Assembly: GCA_051880475.1 (NCBI GenBank)
Contig: JBJEOA010000060.1
Coordinates: forward strand, 26,945 to 90,944
Length of the DNA stretch: 64,000 nt
Source: JAUUSJ01 sp051880475
GTDB taxonomy: Bacteria > Bacillota > Clostridia > Lachnospirales > Lachnospiraceae
Direction: 5' to 3'
The notes under the pieces: model-generated
The model's database searches: none
Told to the model about the DNA's origin: nothing
Seen by the model: the letters and a program-made list of their open reading frames with translations, nothing else
Translations under genes and position numbers: made by a program
Shown: piece by piece, positions 8,419 through 18,102 of the stretch
Position numbering within the stretch: the first letter of the stretch is position 1
Layout: each line of letters starts with the position of its first letter

Positions 8419-10059
8419 ATGATAAAAAGAAAAGGATATTGTATTATCAGTATACTTTGTATATTTTTGTTGATTTTATGTACAGGCTGTGAAGATTTTC
8501 AAAATACTGATATGGGAGACGGGGCTCCCCAAGAGACAGTAGAAAGTACACGGCCAGATGAAGATATCACTTCAAGTGCTGAAGGAAAAAAGACATTAAG
8601 ATATGCAATTATAAATGATCCGTCTAATATAGACCCACAGCTTGCGAGCAGTAGTGTGGAGGCAACGATAGGATTTCATGTATATGAGGGGTTAGTAAAA
8701 AATAATCGAGGAACTGTAAAAAATGCGATGGCAAGCTATTATCAAGTATCACAAGATGGTCTTAATTATACATTTTATTTAAGAGATGCGAAGTGGAGTG
8801 ACGGTGAAACCGTGAAGGCAAAGCATTTTGTAGATGGAATTAAGCGATTGATGGATCCAAAAACAAAAAGTAATTATTCGTATTTAGCAGATTATATTGC
8901 GGATGTGAAGGCAGTGAATGAGAAGACGGTTGTAATTACGCTAAAGGAAGCGACACCTTATTTTCTAAATATACTATGTATGGTAAATTTCTCTCCAGTT
9001 CGAGAGGATATTATAAAAAAGGAGGGAAGCAGCTTTGCAATTCGTCCGTCTACCACAGTATATAATGGACCGTTTATTGTGTCAGCATGGAAAAAGGGGA
9101 GAAAAATTATTTTAGAGAAAAATGAAAATTATTATAATAGTGCTAATATCTCTCTTGAGAGAGTAGAAATTATCACTGTGTCTAGTGTAGAAGAAGCCTA
9201 TAAAATGTATCAGTCTGGAGATATAGATTTTGTGGAAGTAAATCAAGATTCTTATTTGCCAAAGGATGGAAACTATAGTTTGGATTATGATGGAGGAGTG
9301 GAATATCTTACTTTTAATTTTAATAATCGATATTTACAAAATAAAGAATTAAGATTGGCAATTTCCTACGCTATTAATAGGACAGAGTTGCTTAAAGAAT
9401 CTAGCCAAGGATTAAATGAGATAGCTACGAGATATATTATGCCAAATATGAAAGGAATTGCAGGAACGTATAGCGAAGAGCAGCCGTATGCTCCGTTTGG
9501 CGAGGAAGAAAATCGAGCAGAGGCATTAGACTATCTTGCCTCGGCGTTAAATGAATTAGGGCTTAGTGATGCCTCTCAAATTAAATTAGAATTATTAGTG
9601 GAAAATACAAAAGTAAAAAAACAAGAGGGAGAAATCATAAAAAAACAATTAGAGACGCTCTTGGGAATTAAAGTGGCTTTGAAAAAAGATTCTAAGGTAA
9701 AGAAAGTGAATAGTGAGGCGAAGGGAGATTTTTGTATGACCTTGACGACTTGGTATCCAGATTATGAGGATGCACTCTCCTATATAGAAATTTGGGACAG
9801 CAATTCTATATATAATATAAGCTGTTATAATAATAAATTATTAGATAATAAAATTAAAGAGATTAAAGAGACTGTTATTCCTAAGGTGAGACAGAGAAAA
9901 TTAAATGAGGCTGAGAGAATGTTGTGTGAGGATGGAGCTTTCGTTCCAATTCAATTTTCAAAAAAGGCAATTTTACACTCTAGTAATTTGACGGGCTTGG
10001 TTACGTATTATATAGGTAATAACTATAATTATATTCATGCGAATAAGACAACACAATAG
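8419..10059 (+). CDS. Oligopeptide-type ABC transporter substrate-binding lipoprotein (OppA family)
   Basis: Extracytoplasmic solute-binding protein, family 5. The N-terminus has a hydrophobic signal segment and lipobox ending CTGC, so it should be lipid-anchored outside the membrane. Then come a Ser/Thr/Glu-rich spacer, the SBP_bac_5 start LRYAIINDPSNIDPQ, and KWSDGETVKAKHFVDGI. At 546 residues it has the usual length. No permease or ATPase gene is adjacent. Instead two AstE/ASPA-like genes follow after ~30 bases, so peptide or N-acyl amino acid capture is an inference from context. Confidence 0.9.
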   Translation: MIKRKGYCIISILCIFLLILCTGCEDFQNTDMGDGAPQETVESTRPDEDITSSAEGKKTLRYAIINDPSNIDPQLASSSVEATIGFHVYEGLVKNNRGTVKNAMASYYQVSQDGLNYTFYLRDAKWSDGETVKAKHFVDGIKRLMDPKTKSNYSYLADYIADVKAVNEKTVVITLKEATPYFLNILCMVNFSPVREDIIKKEGSSFAIRPSTTVYNGPFIVSAWKKGRKIILEKNENYYNSANISLERVEIITVSSVEEAYKMYQSGDIDFVEVNQDSYLPKDGNYSLDYDGGVEYLTFNFNNRYLQNKELRLAISYAINRTELLKESSQGLNEIATRYIMPNMKGIAGTYSEEQPYAPFGEEENRAEALDYLASALNELGLSDASQIKLELLVENTKVKKQEGEIIKKQLETLLGIKVALKKDSKVKKVNSEAKGDFCMTLTTWYPDYEDALSYIEIWDSNSIYNISCYNNKLLDNKIKEIKETVIPKVRQRKLNEAERMLCEDGAFVPIQFSKKAILHSSNLTGLVTYYIGNNYNYIHANKTTQ

Positions 10060-10089
10060 AAATTTAACGCAAGCAAAGGAATGAGGAAA

Positions 10090-11043
10090 ATGATAGAAAC
10101 AATTGTGTCGGTGCAGATGCCAATTCACGAGACATTAAAAATTAAGAAAAATAGACTAATGCCAGATCAGCTTACAGGGAGAGAAAAGAGACTTTGTATT
10201 GTAACAGGAATTCACGGAGATGAGCTTGGCGGACAGTATATATGTTATGAAGTGATTCGAAGAATTAAGAAAGAGTTTGAGCACTTAAAAGGAATTGTAG
10301 ATGTGTATCCAGCACTAAATCCTCTTGGTTTGGATTCTTTAATCCGGGGAGTTCCTCAGTTTGATTTTGATATGAATACGATTTTTCCTGGAAAAAAAGA
10401 TGGAGATATGGTAGAAAATATTGCTTATTATATTGTAAAGGAACTGGAAAAATCAGATATTTGTATTGATATCCATTCAAGTAATATTAATTTAAAAGAG
10501 ATTCCTCAAGTTCGAGTAGGAGATAAGGTTACGAAGGATACAATGAAATTTGCAACGGCAATGAATACGGATTTGGTTTGGATTCATCCTTCTAATACGG
10601 TGAAGGAGGGAAGTTTAGCCTATTCATTACAAAAGAGAGGTGTCACAGCATTTGTTATTGAATCAGGCGCCGCTCTTCGAGTAAATTATGAGTATTGTAA
10701 TCAAATCATAGAAGGAATTTTTTGTCTAATGAAGAGGGCAAAAATCTGGACAGGAGAAACGATAGTTCCTAAAAAACCAATTATTTCAAGAGATTATCAA
10801 GTGCAGTTTATAAACTGCGAGAGCAGTGGAATTTTTATTCCAAATATAAAACATGCCCAGTATGTAAAAAAAGGAGATTTAATTGGGACAATCGCAAAAC
10901 CGATTATGGGGGCGGTGATGGAAGAAATATATGCTCCAATTGACGGAATGGTATTTACATTAAGAGAATATCCTGCGGTGCAAGAAGGGGCGTTAATTGG
11001 AAGAATTTTAGGAGGCAGCTATGGTAAAAGAGATTCTATATGA
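10090..11043 (+). CDS. AstE/ASPA-type zinc amidohydrolase-like protein, metal site intact
   Basis: Member of the M14-related succinylglutamate desuccinylase/aspartoacylase family, which cleave N-acyl amino acids or C-terminal peptide bonds. Zinc ligands are present: GIHGDE (His42, Glu45) and DIHSSN (His129); the catalytic Glu is in FVIESG (Glu191). The substrate-carboxylate Asn-Arg pair is not: DMNTIFP has Thr97 where Arg is usual. The C-terminal ~90 residues form the beta-rich domain seen in this family (VKKGDLIGTI, YAPIDGMVFT). The start at 10090 fits AAAGGA at 10075-10080; an ATG at 10081 is also possible. Overlaps the next gene by 23 bases. Confidence 0.85.
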   Translation: MIETIVSVQMPIHETLKIKKNRLMPDQLTGREKRLCIVTGIHGDELGGQYICYEVIRRIKKEFEHLKGIVDVYPALNPLGLDSLIRGVPQFDFDMNTIFPGKKDGDMVENIAYYIVKELEKSDICIDIHSSNINLKEIPQVRVGDKVTKDTMKFATAMNTDLVWIHPSNTVKEGSLAYSLQKRGVTAFVIESGAALRVNYEYCNQIIEGIFCLMKRAKIWTGETIVPKKPIISRDYQVQFINCESSGIFIPNIKHAQYVKKGDLIGTIAKPIMGAVMEEIYAPIDGMVFTLREYPAVQEGALIGRILGGSYGKRDSI

Positions 11044-11965
11044 GATGGAATCGGGGTTTCGAGAAGAGTATAAAATTATAGGATACCGCTTTGGTAAAAA
11101 AGATGCATCGGAAAAGGCGGCTTGTATTGTCGGTGCATTAAGAGGAAACGAATATCAACAGCTTTATATTTGTTCGCAGCTTATTATTGCCTTAGAAAAG
11201 CTTGAGAAAATAAAGGCAATTAAGGGAGAAAATGAAATTTTAGTCATTCCCTCTTTAAGTAATACAGTTATGAATATAGGAAGAAGATTTTGGGGAAATG
11301 ACGGATCGGATTTGAACCGAGAATTTCCAGGAAATCCAAAAGGAGAGACACAAAGCAGGATTGCGGACGCTCTACTGAGAGAAATAACAGGATACCGATA
11401 TGGAATTCAGCTTCCTTCCTTTTATTTAGAGGGAGAGTTTATTCCACATATTCGAATGATGGATACAGGAAAGGAAAATACAAGTTTAGCCAATCTATTT
11501 GGACTTCCCTATGTAGTGACAAGTGGGGTGAGACCTTATGATAAGAGAACATTAAATTATAACTGGCAGATGAAGGGAACCGATGCTTTTTCTCTTTATA
11601 CGAATGCCACAGATACAATCAATGAAAAGGAGGCGATGCAGGCAGTTTCTGCTATTTTAAGGTTTTTGACGAGGATGGGAATTATTAAGTATCAATGTCA
11701 TAATGGTTATATTGCCACTGTATTAAACGAAAATGATTTAATTAATATAAAATCAAATACAGCAGGTTTTTTGAGAAAGAGAGTGGAAAATAATCAGGAA
11801 GTAAAAAGAGGAGAAACCTTAGCAGAAATTATTGATCCATATGAGGGAACAGTTTTATCAAAGCTAAAAGCGAGTACAGATGGAATTATTTTTTATACGA
11901 GAAGTAAGCCAGTTACATTCCAAAACTCAATTGCATTTCAGATTATAAAGCGGTTACACGGTTAA
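11021..11965 (+). CDS. AstE/ASPA-like paralogue lacking zinc ligands (probable pseudoenzyme)
   Basis: Same fold and length as the preceding gene but with a degenerate metal site: GALRGNE has Arg41 in place of the first His, YGIQLPS has Gln130 in place of the second His, and the Glu of VIESG aligns with Tyr (about 193). It does keep the substrate-binding SDLNREFPG (Asn99, Arg100) that the partner lacks. A C-terminal beta domain is retained. GGAGG at 11011-11015 and overlap with the upstream gene imply tight co-expression and perhaps a heteromer (inference). Confidence 0.75.
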   Translation: MVKEILYEMESGFREEYKIIGYRFGKKDASEKAACIVGALRGNEYQQLYICSQLIIALEKLEKIKAIKGENEILVIPSLSNTVMNIGRRFWGNDGSDLNREFPGNPKGETQSRIADALLREITGYRYGIQLPSFYLEGEFIPHIRMMDTGKENTSLANLFGLPYVVTSGVRPYDKRTLNYNWQMKGTDAFSLYTNATDTINEKEAMQAVSAILRFLTRMGIIKYQCHNGYIATVLNENDLINIKSNTAGFLRKRVENNQEVKRGETLAEIIDPYEGTVLSKLKASTDGIIFYTRSKPVTFQNSIAFQIIKRLHG

Positions 11966-12007
11966 TTCTGAAAAACTTAGATTTTGACAAAAAAATTCAA
12001 AAAAGGT

Positions 12008-12036
12008 TTTGCATTTTCTGACAAATAGGGTATAAT
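12008..12036 (+). promoter_or_regulatory. Promoter for purL
   Basis: TTTGCA at 12008-12013 and a perfect TATAAT at 12031-12036 with a 17-base spacer. I see no purine riboswitch or clear PurR box in the short leader. Confidence 0.6.
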
Positions 12037-12102
12037 GTGACTGAATACCAGATGACTAAAAGATAAAGGTTAAGTCGTAAAAGACAGATTATGGAGGAAT
12101 TT

Positions 12103-15100
12103 ATGAGTCAGGTAAAAAGAGTTTATGTAGAAAAAAAGACAGATTATGCGGTAAAGGCAAAAGAACTGTTGGCAGAAATTAAGGCGTATCTTTCTATACA
12201 AAAGATTGATAATGTGAGACAGTTGATTCGCTATGATATAGAAAATGTATCTGAGGATACTTATAATCTAGCGAAAGATACTGTATTTAGTGAACCGCCA
12301 GTTGATTATTTATACGAGGAAGAATTTCCTTTAAATGAAAAAGAAACTGTATTTAGCGTAGAGTTTTTGCCAGGCCAGTTCGACCAAAGAGCAGACTCTG
12401 CCGAACAATGTTTAAAACTTTTGAATGAGAAGGAAGAGCCAACCATTCGTTCTGCCGTTACGTATGTATTAGAGGGAGATTTAACTGAGGAAGAAATAGA
12501 GAAGATTAAATCTTATTGTATTAACCCAGTAGATTCTAGACAGTCTGAGGAAAGGAAACCAGATACATTAATTTCTAAGTTTGAAGAGCCAGCAGACGTG
12601 CCAATTTTTGACGGATTTTCTAAAATGCCAGAAGAGGAACTAAAGCAATTATATGATTCTTTAGGACTAGCTATGACATTTAAGGATTTCTTGCATATTC
12701 AAAATTATTTTAGTGGGGAAGAAAAACGTGACCCATCTATGACAGAAATTCGTGTATTAGATACGTATTGGTCTGACCATTGTAGACATACTACTTTCTC
12801 TACAGAACTTAAAAATATTGAGTTTGAAGAGGGCTACTATAAAGAGGTAATGGAAAATACTTACAAAGAGTATTTGGCAGATAGAGAAGAACTTTATAAG
12901 GGAAGAAAAGATAAATTCGTATGTCTTATGGACTTAGCACTTATTGCCATGAAGAAAATCAAGGCAGATGGCGGTTTAGATGATATGGAAGAGTCTGACG
13001 AGATTAACGCATGCAGTATTGTTGTTCCAGTTACAATTGATGGACAGACAGAGGAATGGTTAATTAGCTTTAAAAATGAGACACATAATCATCCAACAGA
13101 GATTGAGCCTTTTGGTGGTGCGGCTACTTGTCTTGGAGGAGCAATTCGTGATCCACTTTCAGGACGTTCCTATGTATATCAGGCGATGCGTGTCACAGGT
13201 GCAGCAGACCCAACACTTCCACTTGATTGGACATTAAATGGAAAACTTCCACAGAGAAAATTAACAACAGGTGCAGCAGATGGATATAGTTCTTACGGTA
13301 ACCAGATTGGCTTGGCTACAGGTATGGTAGATGAGATTTATCATCCAAATTATGTTGCGAAACGTTTGGAAATCGGTGCTGTTATGGGTGCTGCTCCAAG
13401 AAAGAACGTTGTTCGTGAGACATCTGACCCAGGAGATATTATTATCTTATTAGGTGGAAGAACAGGTAGAGATGGATGTGGCGGAGCGACAGGTTCCTCT
13501 AAAGTGCATACAGAGCAATCTATCGAGACATGTGGAGCCGAGGTACAAAAAGGTAATCCACCTACGGAGAGAAAAATTCAGAGATTATTTAGAAGAGAAG
13601 AAGTAAGCCGTCTAATTAAAAAATGTAATGACTTTGGTGCAGGCGGAGTTTCCGTTGCAATCGGAGAGCTTGCAGATGGATTACAGATTCAGCTTGATAA
13701 AGTTCCTAAAAAATACGCTGGTCTTGACGGAACAGAGCTTGCTATTTCTGAGTCTCAAGAGCGTATGGCAGTTGTCATTGATCCTAAAGATGTAGATACT
13801 TTCCTTGCCTATGCGAAAGAGGAAAACTTAGAGGCAGTAGAGGTTGCTGTTGTGACGGAGGAAAAACGTCTTGTTATGTATTGGAGAGGCAAGACAATCG
13901 TAGATTTATCTCGCGCATTTTTGGATACAAACGGTGCACATCAAGAGACAGATGTACTTGTGTCAGTTCCAGAATATAGAGATGGATATGAGATAAAAGA
14001 TAGTTCTGCTATTAGTTTAGAGGATATGTGGAAAGATTGTATGGAAGATCTAAACGTATGTTCTAAAAAGGGACTTGTCGAAATGTTTGACAGCTCCATT
14101 GGAGCGGGCACTGTTTTAATGCCATATGGAGGAAAGAATCAGTCTACCCCAATCCAGACAATGATTGCAAAACTTCCAATTTTAAAGGGAGAGTCTAATA
14201 CAGTAACAATGATGAGCTATGGATTTGACCCATATATTTCTAGTTGGAGTCCATATCACGGAGCAATCTATGCAGTTCTTGAGTCAATTGCGAAGATTGT
14301 AGCAAGTGGTGGAAATTACGAGACAATTCGTTTCACATTCCAAGAATACTTTAAACGTCTTGGTGAGGATAAGAAACGTTGGGGTGAGCCTTTTGCGGCA
14401 TTACTCGGTGCTTATAGTGTTCAGAAAGCTTTTGGACTTCCATCTATCGGCGGAAAAGACAGTATGTCTGGTACATTTAATGATATCGATGTTCCACCAA
14501 CATTAGTATCTTTTGCTGTAGATATCGGAGATGTTAATCATATTATCACTCCAGAACTTAAGAAAAAAGACAATCACCTTGTTTTAATAAGAGTTCCTTT
14601 AGATGAATATAGAATTCCAGATTATAAAGAGGCAGCAAGAGGATACCGCCATATTTATAGAATGGCGAAAAAGGGACAAATTGAGTCTGCTTATGCGATT
14701 GGAAAAGGCGGTATTATCGGTGCAATCAGTAAGATGGCATTTGGAAATGGACTTGGAATTCGCTTAGACGGCGATTTAAGTATAGAGCAGTTAACTGAGA
14801 AATGTTATGGTTCTGTTCTTCTTGAGGTAACTTCCAGAAATATCCGCAATATTGGAATGCCATGTATTTATATCGGCGAGGTTATTGGCGAGTCAAAAGT
14901 TGAGTATAAGAACGAAGAATTTAGTTTAGAACAGATGGAAGAAATTTGGAATAGCCAGTTAGAGTCTGTATTCCCTACAAGCTCAGGAATTGAGCCTGAA
15001 CAACTTGATACGCCAGTTTACGATGCAGGTGGAAAAATCTATATCGCTAAAAATAAAGTGGCAGTTCCAAAAGTATTTATTCCTGTATTCCCAGGAACAA

Positions 15101-15861
15101 ACTGTGAGTATGACACAGCAAAGGCATTTGAGTTAGCGGGAGCAAAGGTAGAGACAAGAGTATTTAAAAACTTGACAGAGCAAGATATTAGAGATTCTAT
15201 TGATGAGTTTGAGAAGGCAATTTCAGATGCTCAGATTATTATGTTCCCAGGTGGATTTAGTGCTGGTGATGAGCCAGAAGGTTCTGCAAAATTCTTTGCA
15301 ACTGTATTTAGAAATGAAAAGATGAAAGAAGCAATTCATAAATTATTAGATGAGAGAGATGGACTTGCTCTTGGTATTTGTAATGGATTCCAAGCTCTCA
15401 TTAAACTTGGACTTTTACCTTATGGTGAGATTACAAAACAGCAGGCTGATTCTCCAACATTAACAATGAATAGCATTGGACGTCATATTTCTAAGATGGT
15501 TCATACAAAGATTGTTTCCAATAAATCTCCTTGGCTGAAAAATGCAATTTTAAGAGAAAGCTATGTAATTCCAGCATCTCACGGTGAGGGACGTTTTGTC
15601 GCAAGCGATGAGTGGATTGAAAAATTATTTAAAAACGGACAGGTTGCAACGCAGTACGTTGATTTAATGGGCCGTCCTACTATGGATGAGAGATTTAATC
15701 CAAACGGTTCTTATGCGGCAATCGAGGGAATCACAAGCCCAGACGGAAGAATTTTAGGTAAGATGGCACATTCTGAGCGTATCGGATTAAATGTAGCAAA
15801 GAATATTCCTGGAAATCAAAATCAGCATATCTTTGAGTCAGGAGTAGAATATTTTAAATAG
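12103..15861 (+). CDS. purL: Phosphoribosylformylglycinamidine synthase, single-chain
   Basis: Converts FGAR, glutamine and ATP to FGAM in purine synthesis. This is the large single-chain form (1252 residues) that joins the PurS-, PurL- and PurQ-equivalent domains. Seen in order: N-terminal domain, first AIRS half with TYWSDHCRHTTF and FKNETHNHPTEIEPFGGAATC, second half with SIGGKDSMSG, and a C-terminal class I glutamine amidotransferase with PVFPGTNCEYDTAKAFE, nucleophile in GICNGFQA (Cys near 1093) and SHGEGRF. An ATG at 12091 exists, but GGAGG at 12093-12097 fits 12103. Not within a pur operon here. Confidence 0.96.
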   Translation: MSQVKRVYVEKKTDYAVKAKELLAEIKAYLSIQKIDNVRQLIRYDIENVSEDTYNLAKDTVFSEPPVDYLYEEEFPLNEKETVFSVEFLPGQFDQRADSAEQCLKLLNEKEEPTIRSAVTYVLEGDLTEEEIEKIKSYCINPVDSRQSEERKPDTLISKFEEPADVPIFDGFSKMPEEELKQLYDSLGLAMTFKDFLHIQNYFSGEEKRDPSMTEIRVLDTYWSDHCRHTTFSTELKNIEFEEGYYKEVMENTYKEYLADREELYKGRKDKFVCLMDLALIAMKKIKADGGLDDMEESDEINACSIVVPVTIDGQTEEWLISFKNETHNHPTEIEPFGGAATCLGGAIRDPLSGRSYVYQAMRVTGAADPTLPLDWTLNGKLPQRKLTTGAADGYSSYGNQIGLATGMVDEIYHPNYVAKRLEIGAVMGAAPRKNVVRETSDPGDIIILLGGRTGRDGCGGATGSSKVHTEQSIETCGAEVQKGNPPTERKIQRLFRREEVSRLIKKCNDFGAGGVSVAIGELADGLQIQLDKVPKKYAGLDGTELAISESQERMAVVIDPKDVDTFLAYAKEENLEAVEVAVVTEEKRLVMYWRGKTIVDLSRAFLDTNGAHQETDVLVSVPEYRDGYEIKDSSAISLEDMWKDCMEDLNVCSKKGLVEMFDSSIGAGTVLMPYGGKNQSTPIQTMIAKLPILKGESNTVTMMSYGFDPYISSWSPYHGAIYAVLESIAKIVASGGNYETIRFTFQEYFKRLGEDKKRWGEPFAALLGAYSVQKAFGLPSIGGKDSMSGTFNDIDVPPTLVSFAVDIGDVNHIITPELKKKDNHLVLIRVPLDEYRIPDYKEAARGYRHIYRMAKKGQIESAYAIGKGGIIGAISKMAFGNGLGIRLDGDLSIEQLTEKCYGSVLLEVTSRNIRNIGMPCIYIGEVIGESKVEYKNEEFSLEQMEEIWNSQLESVFPTSSGIEPEQLDTPVYDAGGKIYIAKNKVAVPKVFIPVFPGTNCEYDTAKAFELAGAKVETRVFKNLTEQDIRDSIDEFEKAISDAQIIMFPGGFSAGDEPEGSAKFFATVFRNEKMKEAIHKLLDERDGLALGICNGFQALIKLGLLPYGEITKQQADSPTLTMNSIGRHISKMVHTKIVSNKSPWLKNAILRESYVIPASHGEGRFVASDEWIEKLFKNGQVATQYVDLMGRPTMDERFNPNGSYAAIEGITSPDGRILGKMAHSERIGLNVAKNIPGNQNQHIFESGVEYFK

Positions 15862-15876
15862 AAGGTAGAATAATTT

Positions 15877-16566
15877 ATGAGAAAGGCGAGAGCGGGAAAA
15901 TCAAATAAAAAGAAAGTTATCGTTATTTTCATTCTTGTCCTAGTTTTAGCAATTATAGCAGCATTTTTTGGATATCAGGCAAAACTGTTTCGAGATCAAA
16001 AAAGATACCGAAGACATATGGTAAATGCGTATCAGAAGGGAGATTATGCTATATCTTTAGAGTATCAAAAAGATATCGATAGAACAAAAAATTTGTTTAG
16101 TAGTTTGCTAGAAGATGATGTGAATTATTATGAGGCAGATTGCTATATGAGACAAGAAAAGTATGATAAGGCAATCGCCATTTATGACCAAATGCTTGAT
16201 AAGAAGGCAGATGATTCTAAACTTTATATGCTAAAAGGAAATTGTTATATGAAGAAGAAGCAGACGAAAGAAGCTTTAGAGACATATAAAACGGGATATG
16301 AAGTTACGAAAGATACTTCTCTCCTTCCAAATATTGCATATTGCCATATAAAAAGAGGAAATTATGAGAAGGCTAAAGAAATAGTAAAGATAGGTTTAGA
16401 CTCAGGAGACGAGAGTATTAAACAAGATTTGCTTTTCGATGAGATTGTCTTATATGAGAAGGAAATGGATTATAAAAAAGCTTATGAGAAAGCAAAGGAA
16501 TATGTAAATTTATATCCAGATGATGAAAAAGGACAAAAAGAATTAACTTTCTTAGAAACAAGATAA
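15877..16566 (+). CDS. Membrane-anchored TPR-repeat protein
   Basis: A 229-residue protein with a basic N-terminus, one membrane segment (about residues 13-31, VIVIFILVLVLAIIAAFFGY) and a body of helical tetratricopeptide-like repeats from residue 45, for example YEADCYMRQEKYDKAIAIYD and YMLKGNCYMKKKQTKEALET. Such proteins act as scaffolds at the membrane; the partner is unknown. It begins 15 bases after purL and probably shares its transcript. Confidence 0.8.
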   Translation: MRKARAGKSNKKKVIVIFILVLVLAIIAAFFGYQAKLFRDQKRYRRHMVNAYQKGDYAISLEYQKDIDRTKNLFSSLLEDDVNYYEADCYMRQEKYDKAIAIYDQMLDKKADDSKLYMLKGNCYMKKKQTKEALETYKTGYEVTKDTSLLPNIAYCHIKRGNYEKAKEIVKIGLDSGDESIKQDLLFDEIVLYEKEMDYKKAYEKAKEYVNLYPDDEKGQKELTFLETR

Positions 16567-16572
16567 TAAGTA

Positions 16573-16600
16573 GACGTGCCTGCTTTCGCAGGTAATAATA
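16573..16600 (-). repeat. Dispersed intergenic hairpin, copy 2
   Basis: CCTGC-TTTC-GCAGG hairpin preceded by GACGTG. On the reverse strand it resembles the copy at 36087-36125 (CTGCGAAAG...GCAG, then ACGT). Confidence 0.45.
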
Positions 16601-16679
16601 AGTGAATAAAATAAAGAGTCATTGTGCAGAATAAAAAGGAATTTAAAATACTGGTGCGATGGCTCTTTTTCGCTTATTA
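16596..16679 (+). terminator. Long imperfect hairpin terminator after the TPR gene
   Basis: Outer arms TAATAAGTG (16596-16604) and CGCTTATTA (16671-16679) enclose inner arms AAGAGTCATTGTGC (16613-16626) and GCGATGGCTCTTTT (16656-16669), joined by G-U pairs. The TTTTT tract at 16666-16670 follows the inner stem. Ends the purL-TPR unit just before hflX. Confidence 0.6.
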
Positions 16680-16699
16680 CACTATTGTAGGGAGAATAT

Positions 16700-17932
16700 A
16701 TGGAAGAAAAAGAATTAGTTATTTTAGTGGGAGTACAAGAACCAGATAATGAAGATATTACAGAATCGATAGATGAGCTTGGCGAGTTGGCGGATACTGC
16801 AGGTGCAATTGCAGTGGGGCGCTTGATTCAAAAAAGAGAAAAAATACATCCAGGTACTTATATCGGAAAGGGAAAGATAGAGGAATTAAAAGAATTAATT
16901 TTTATAACAAATGCGACAGGAATTATCTGTGATGATGAGTTATCACCAGCCCAGATGAATCAACTACAACAAGAATTAGATTGCAAAGTAATGGACCGAA
17001 CATTAGTTATTTTAGAGATTTTTGCCATGCATGCAAAGAGCAGAGAGGGAAAAATACAAGTAGAGCTTGCACAGCTTCGATATCGACAGGCAAGGCTAGT
17101 CGGACTTAGAAATTCTCTATCTAGATTAGGAGGAGGAATAGGAACGAGAGGCCCTGGAGAGAAAAAACTAGAGATGGACCGAAGATTAATTCGAGAGAGG
17201 ATTTCTCATTTAAAAAGAGAATTAAATGATGTCATTTGCCATAGAGAGTTAATTCGTTTCCAAAGACAAAAGACAAATCAAAAAATAGCGGCTCTAGTTG
17301 GATATAGTAGTGCTGGAAAATCAGCTCTTTTAAATACCTTGACAGGGGCAGATGTTTTAGAGGAGGATAAATTATTTTCTACTTTGGATACGACAACGAG
17401 AATTTTATCTCTTCCGGGCAAGCAAAAAATTTTGTTAACAGATACAGTAGGATTTATTAGAAAACTCCCACATCATCTGGTAGAGGCGTTTAAGAGTACA
17501 TTGGAGGAAGCTTGCTATGCCGATATCCTCATTCACGTTGTAGATGTCTCAAATCCTCAGATGGAAGCGCAGATGAAAGTGGCGTATGAGACGTTAAAGA
17601 GCTTAAATATTAAAGAAAAACCAATTATTACTGTTTTTCATAAACAAGATAAGTTAGAGGAAAAGAGAAATTTCCACGATTTTTCATCTGATTATTCTAT
17701 TATGACATCTGTAAAAACAGGACAAGGATTAGAACAATTAAAAGAAACTTTGTCAGATATATTAAGAAGTGAACAAAAGTATATGGAAAAAGTCTTTGAT
17801 TATAGTGAGGCAAGCGTGATTCAACAAATTAGGAAAAGAGGAGAACTGATAGAAGAAGAGTATTTGCCAGAGGGAATTTTAGTAAAAGCTTATGTACCAA
17901 ATGAACTATATCAACGATTCAATATAGGTTAA
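16700..17932 (+). CDS. hflX: GTPase HflX
   Basis: Ribosome-associated GTPase that can split stalled or hibernating ribosomes. The N-terminal nucleotide-binding domain is followed by the linker GIGTRGPGEKKLEMDRR (about residue 150) and the G domain: G1 GYSSAGKSALLNTL (about 207), G3 DTVGFIRKLP (about 250). Two G motifs deviate: G1 ends KSA where KST is more common, and G4 reads HKQD where NKxD is expected. The 410 residues fit the family. AGGGAG at 16689-16694 supports the ATG at 16700. Confidence 0.93.
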   Translation: MEEKELVILVGVQEPDNEDITESIDELGELADTAGAIAVGRLIQKREKIHPGTYIGKGKIEELKELIFITNATGIICDDELSPAQMNQLQQELDCKVMDRTLVILEIFAMHAKSREGKIQVELAQLRYRQARLVGLRNSLSRLGGGIGTRGPGEKKLEMDRRLIRERISHLKRELNDVICHRELIRFQRQKTNQKIAALVGYSSAGKSALLNTLTGADVLEEDKLFSTLDTTTRILSLPGKQKILLTDTVGFIRKLPHHLVEAFKSTLEEACYADILIHVVDVSNPQMEAQMKVAYETLKSLNIKEKPIITVFHKQDKLEEKRNFHDFSSDYSIMTSVKTGQGLEQLKETLSDILRSEQKYMEKVFDYSEASVIQQIRKRGELIEEEYLPEGILVKAYVPNELYQRFNIG

Positions 17933-18022
17933 AATCGACATAAATAGAGTGTATTTTGTGTAATACATCTATAAAAAATATAACTTTTTCAAATAAAACT
18001 ATACAAAACAGATAAGAAAGAG

Positions 18023-18051
18023 TTGACAACCCATAGGAAAAATGCTAACAT
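18023..18051 (+). promoter_or_regulatory. Promoter for ptsH
   Basis: TTGACA at 18023-18028, 17-base spacer, TAACAT at 18046-18051. It places the RAT element about 20 bases into the transcript. Confidence 0.5.
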
Positions 18052-18075
18052 TATAGCATAAAGATTCATATGGAA

Positions 18076-18102
18076 GGATTATTACTTTAGAGAGGCAAAG
18101 CC
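18076..18102 (+). promoter_or_regulatory. RAT: ribonucleic antiterminator site for a BglG/LicT-type protein
   Basis: The RNA GGATTATTACT...AGGCAAAGCC follows the known RAT consensus (GGATTGTTACTG...CAGGCAAAACC) that BglG/SacY/LicT family antiterminators bind. Its 3' end (AAGCC) is shared with the left arm of the terminator at 18098-18155, as in bona fide RAT-terminator pairs. It implies PTS-sugar-dependent control of ptsHI. Confidence 0.7.
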
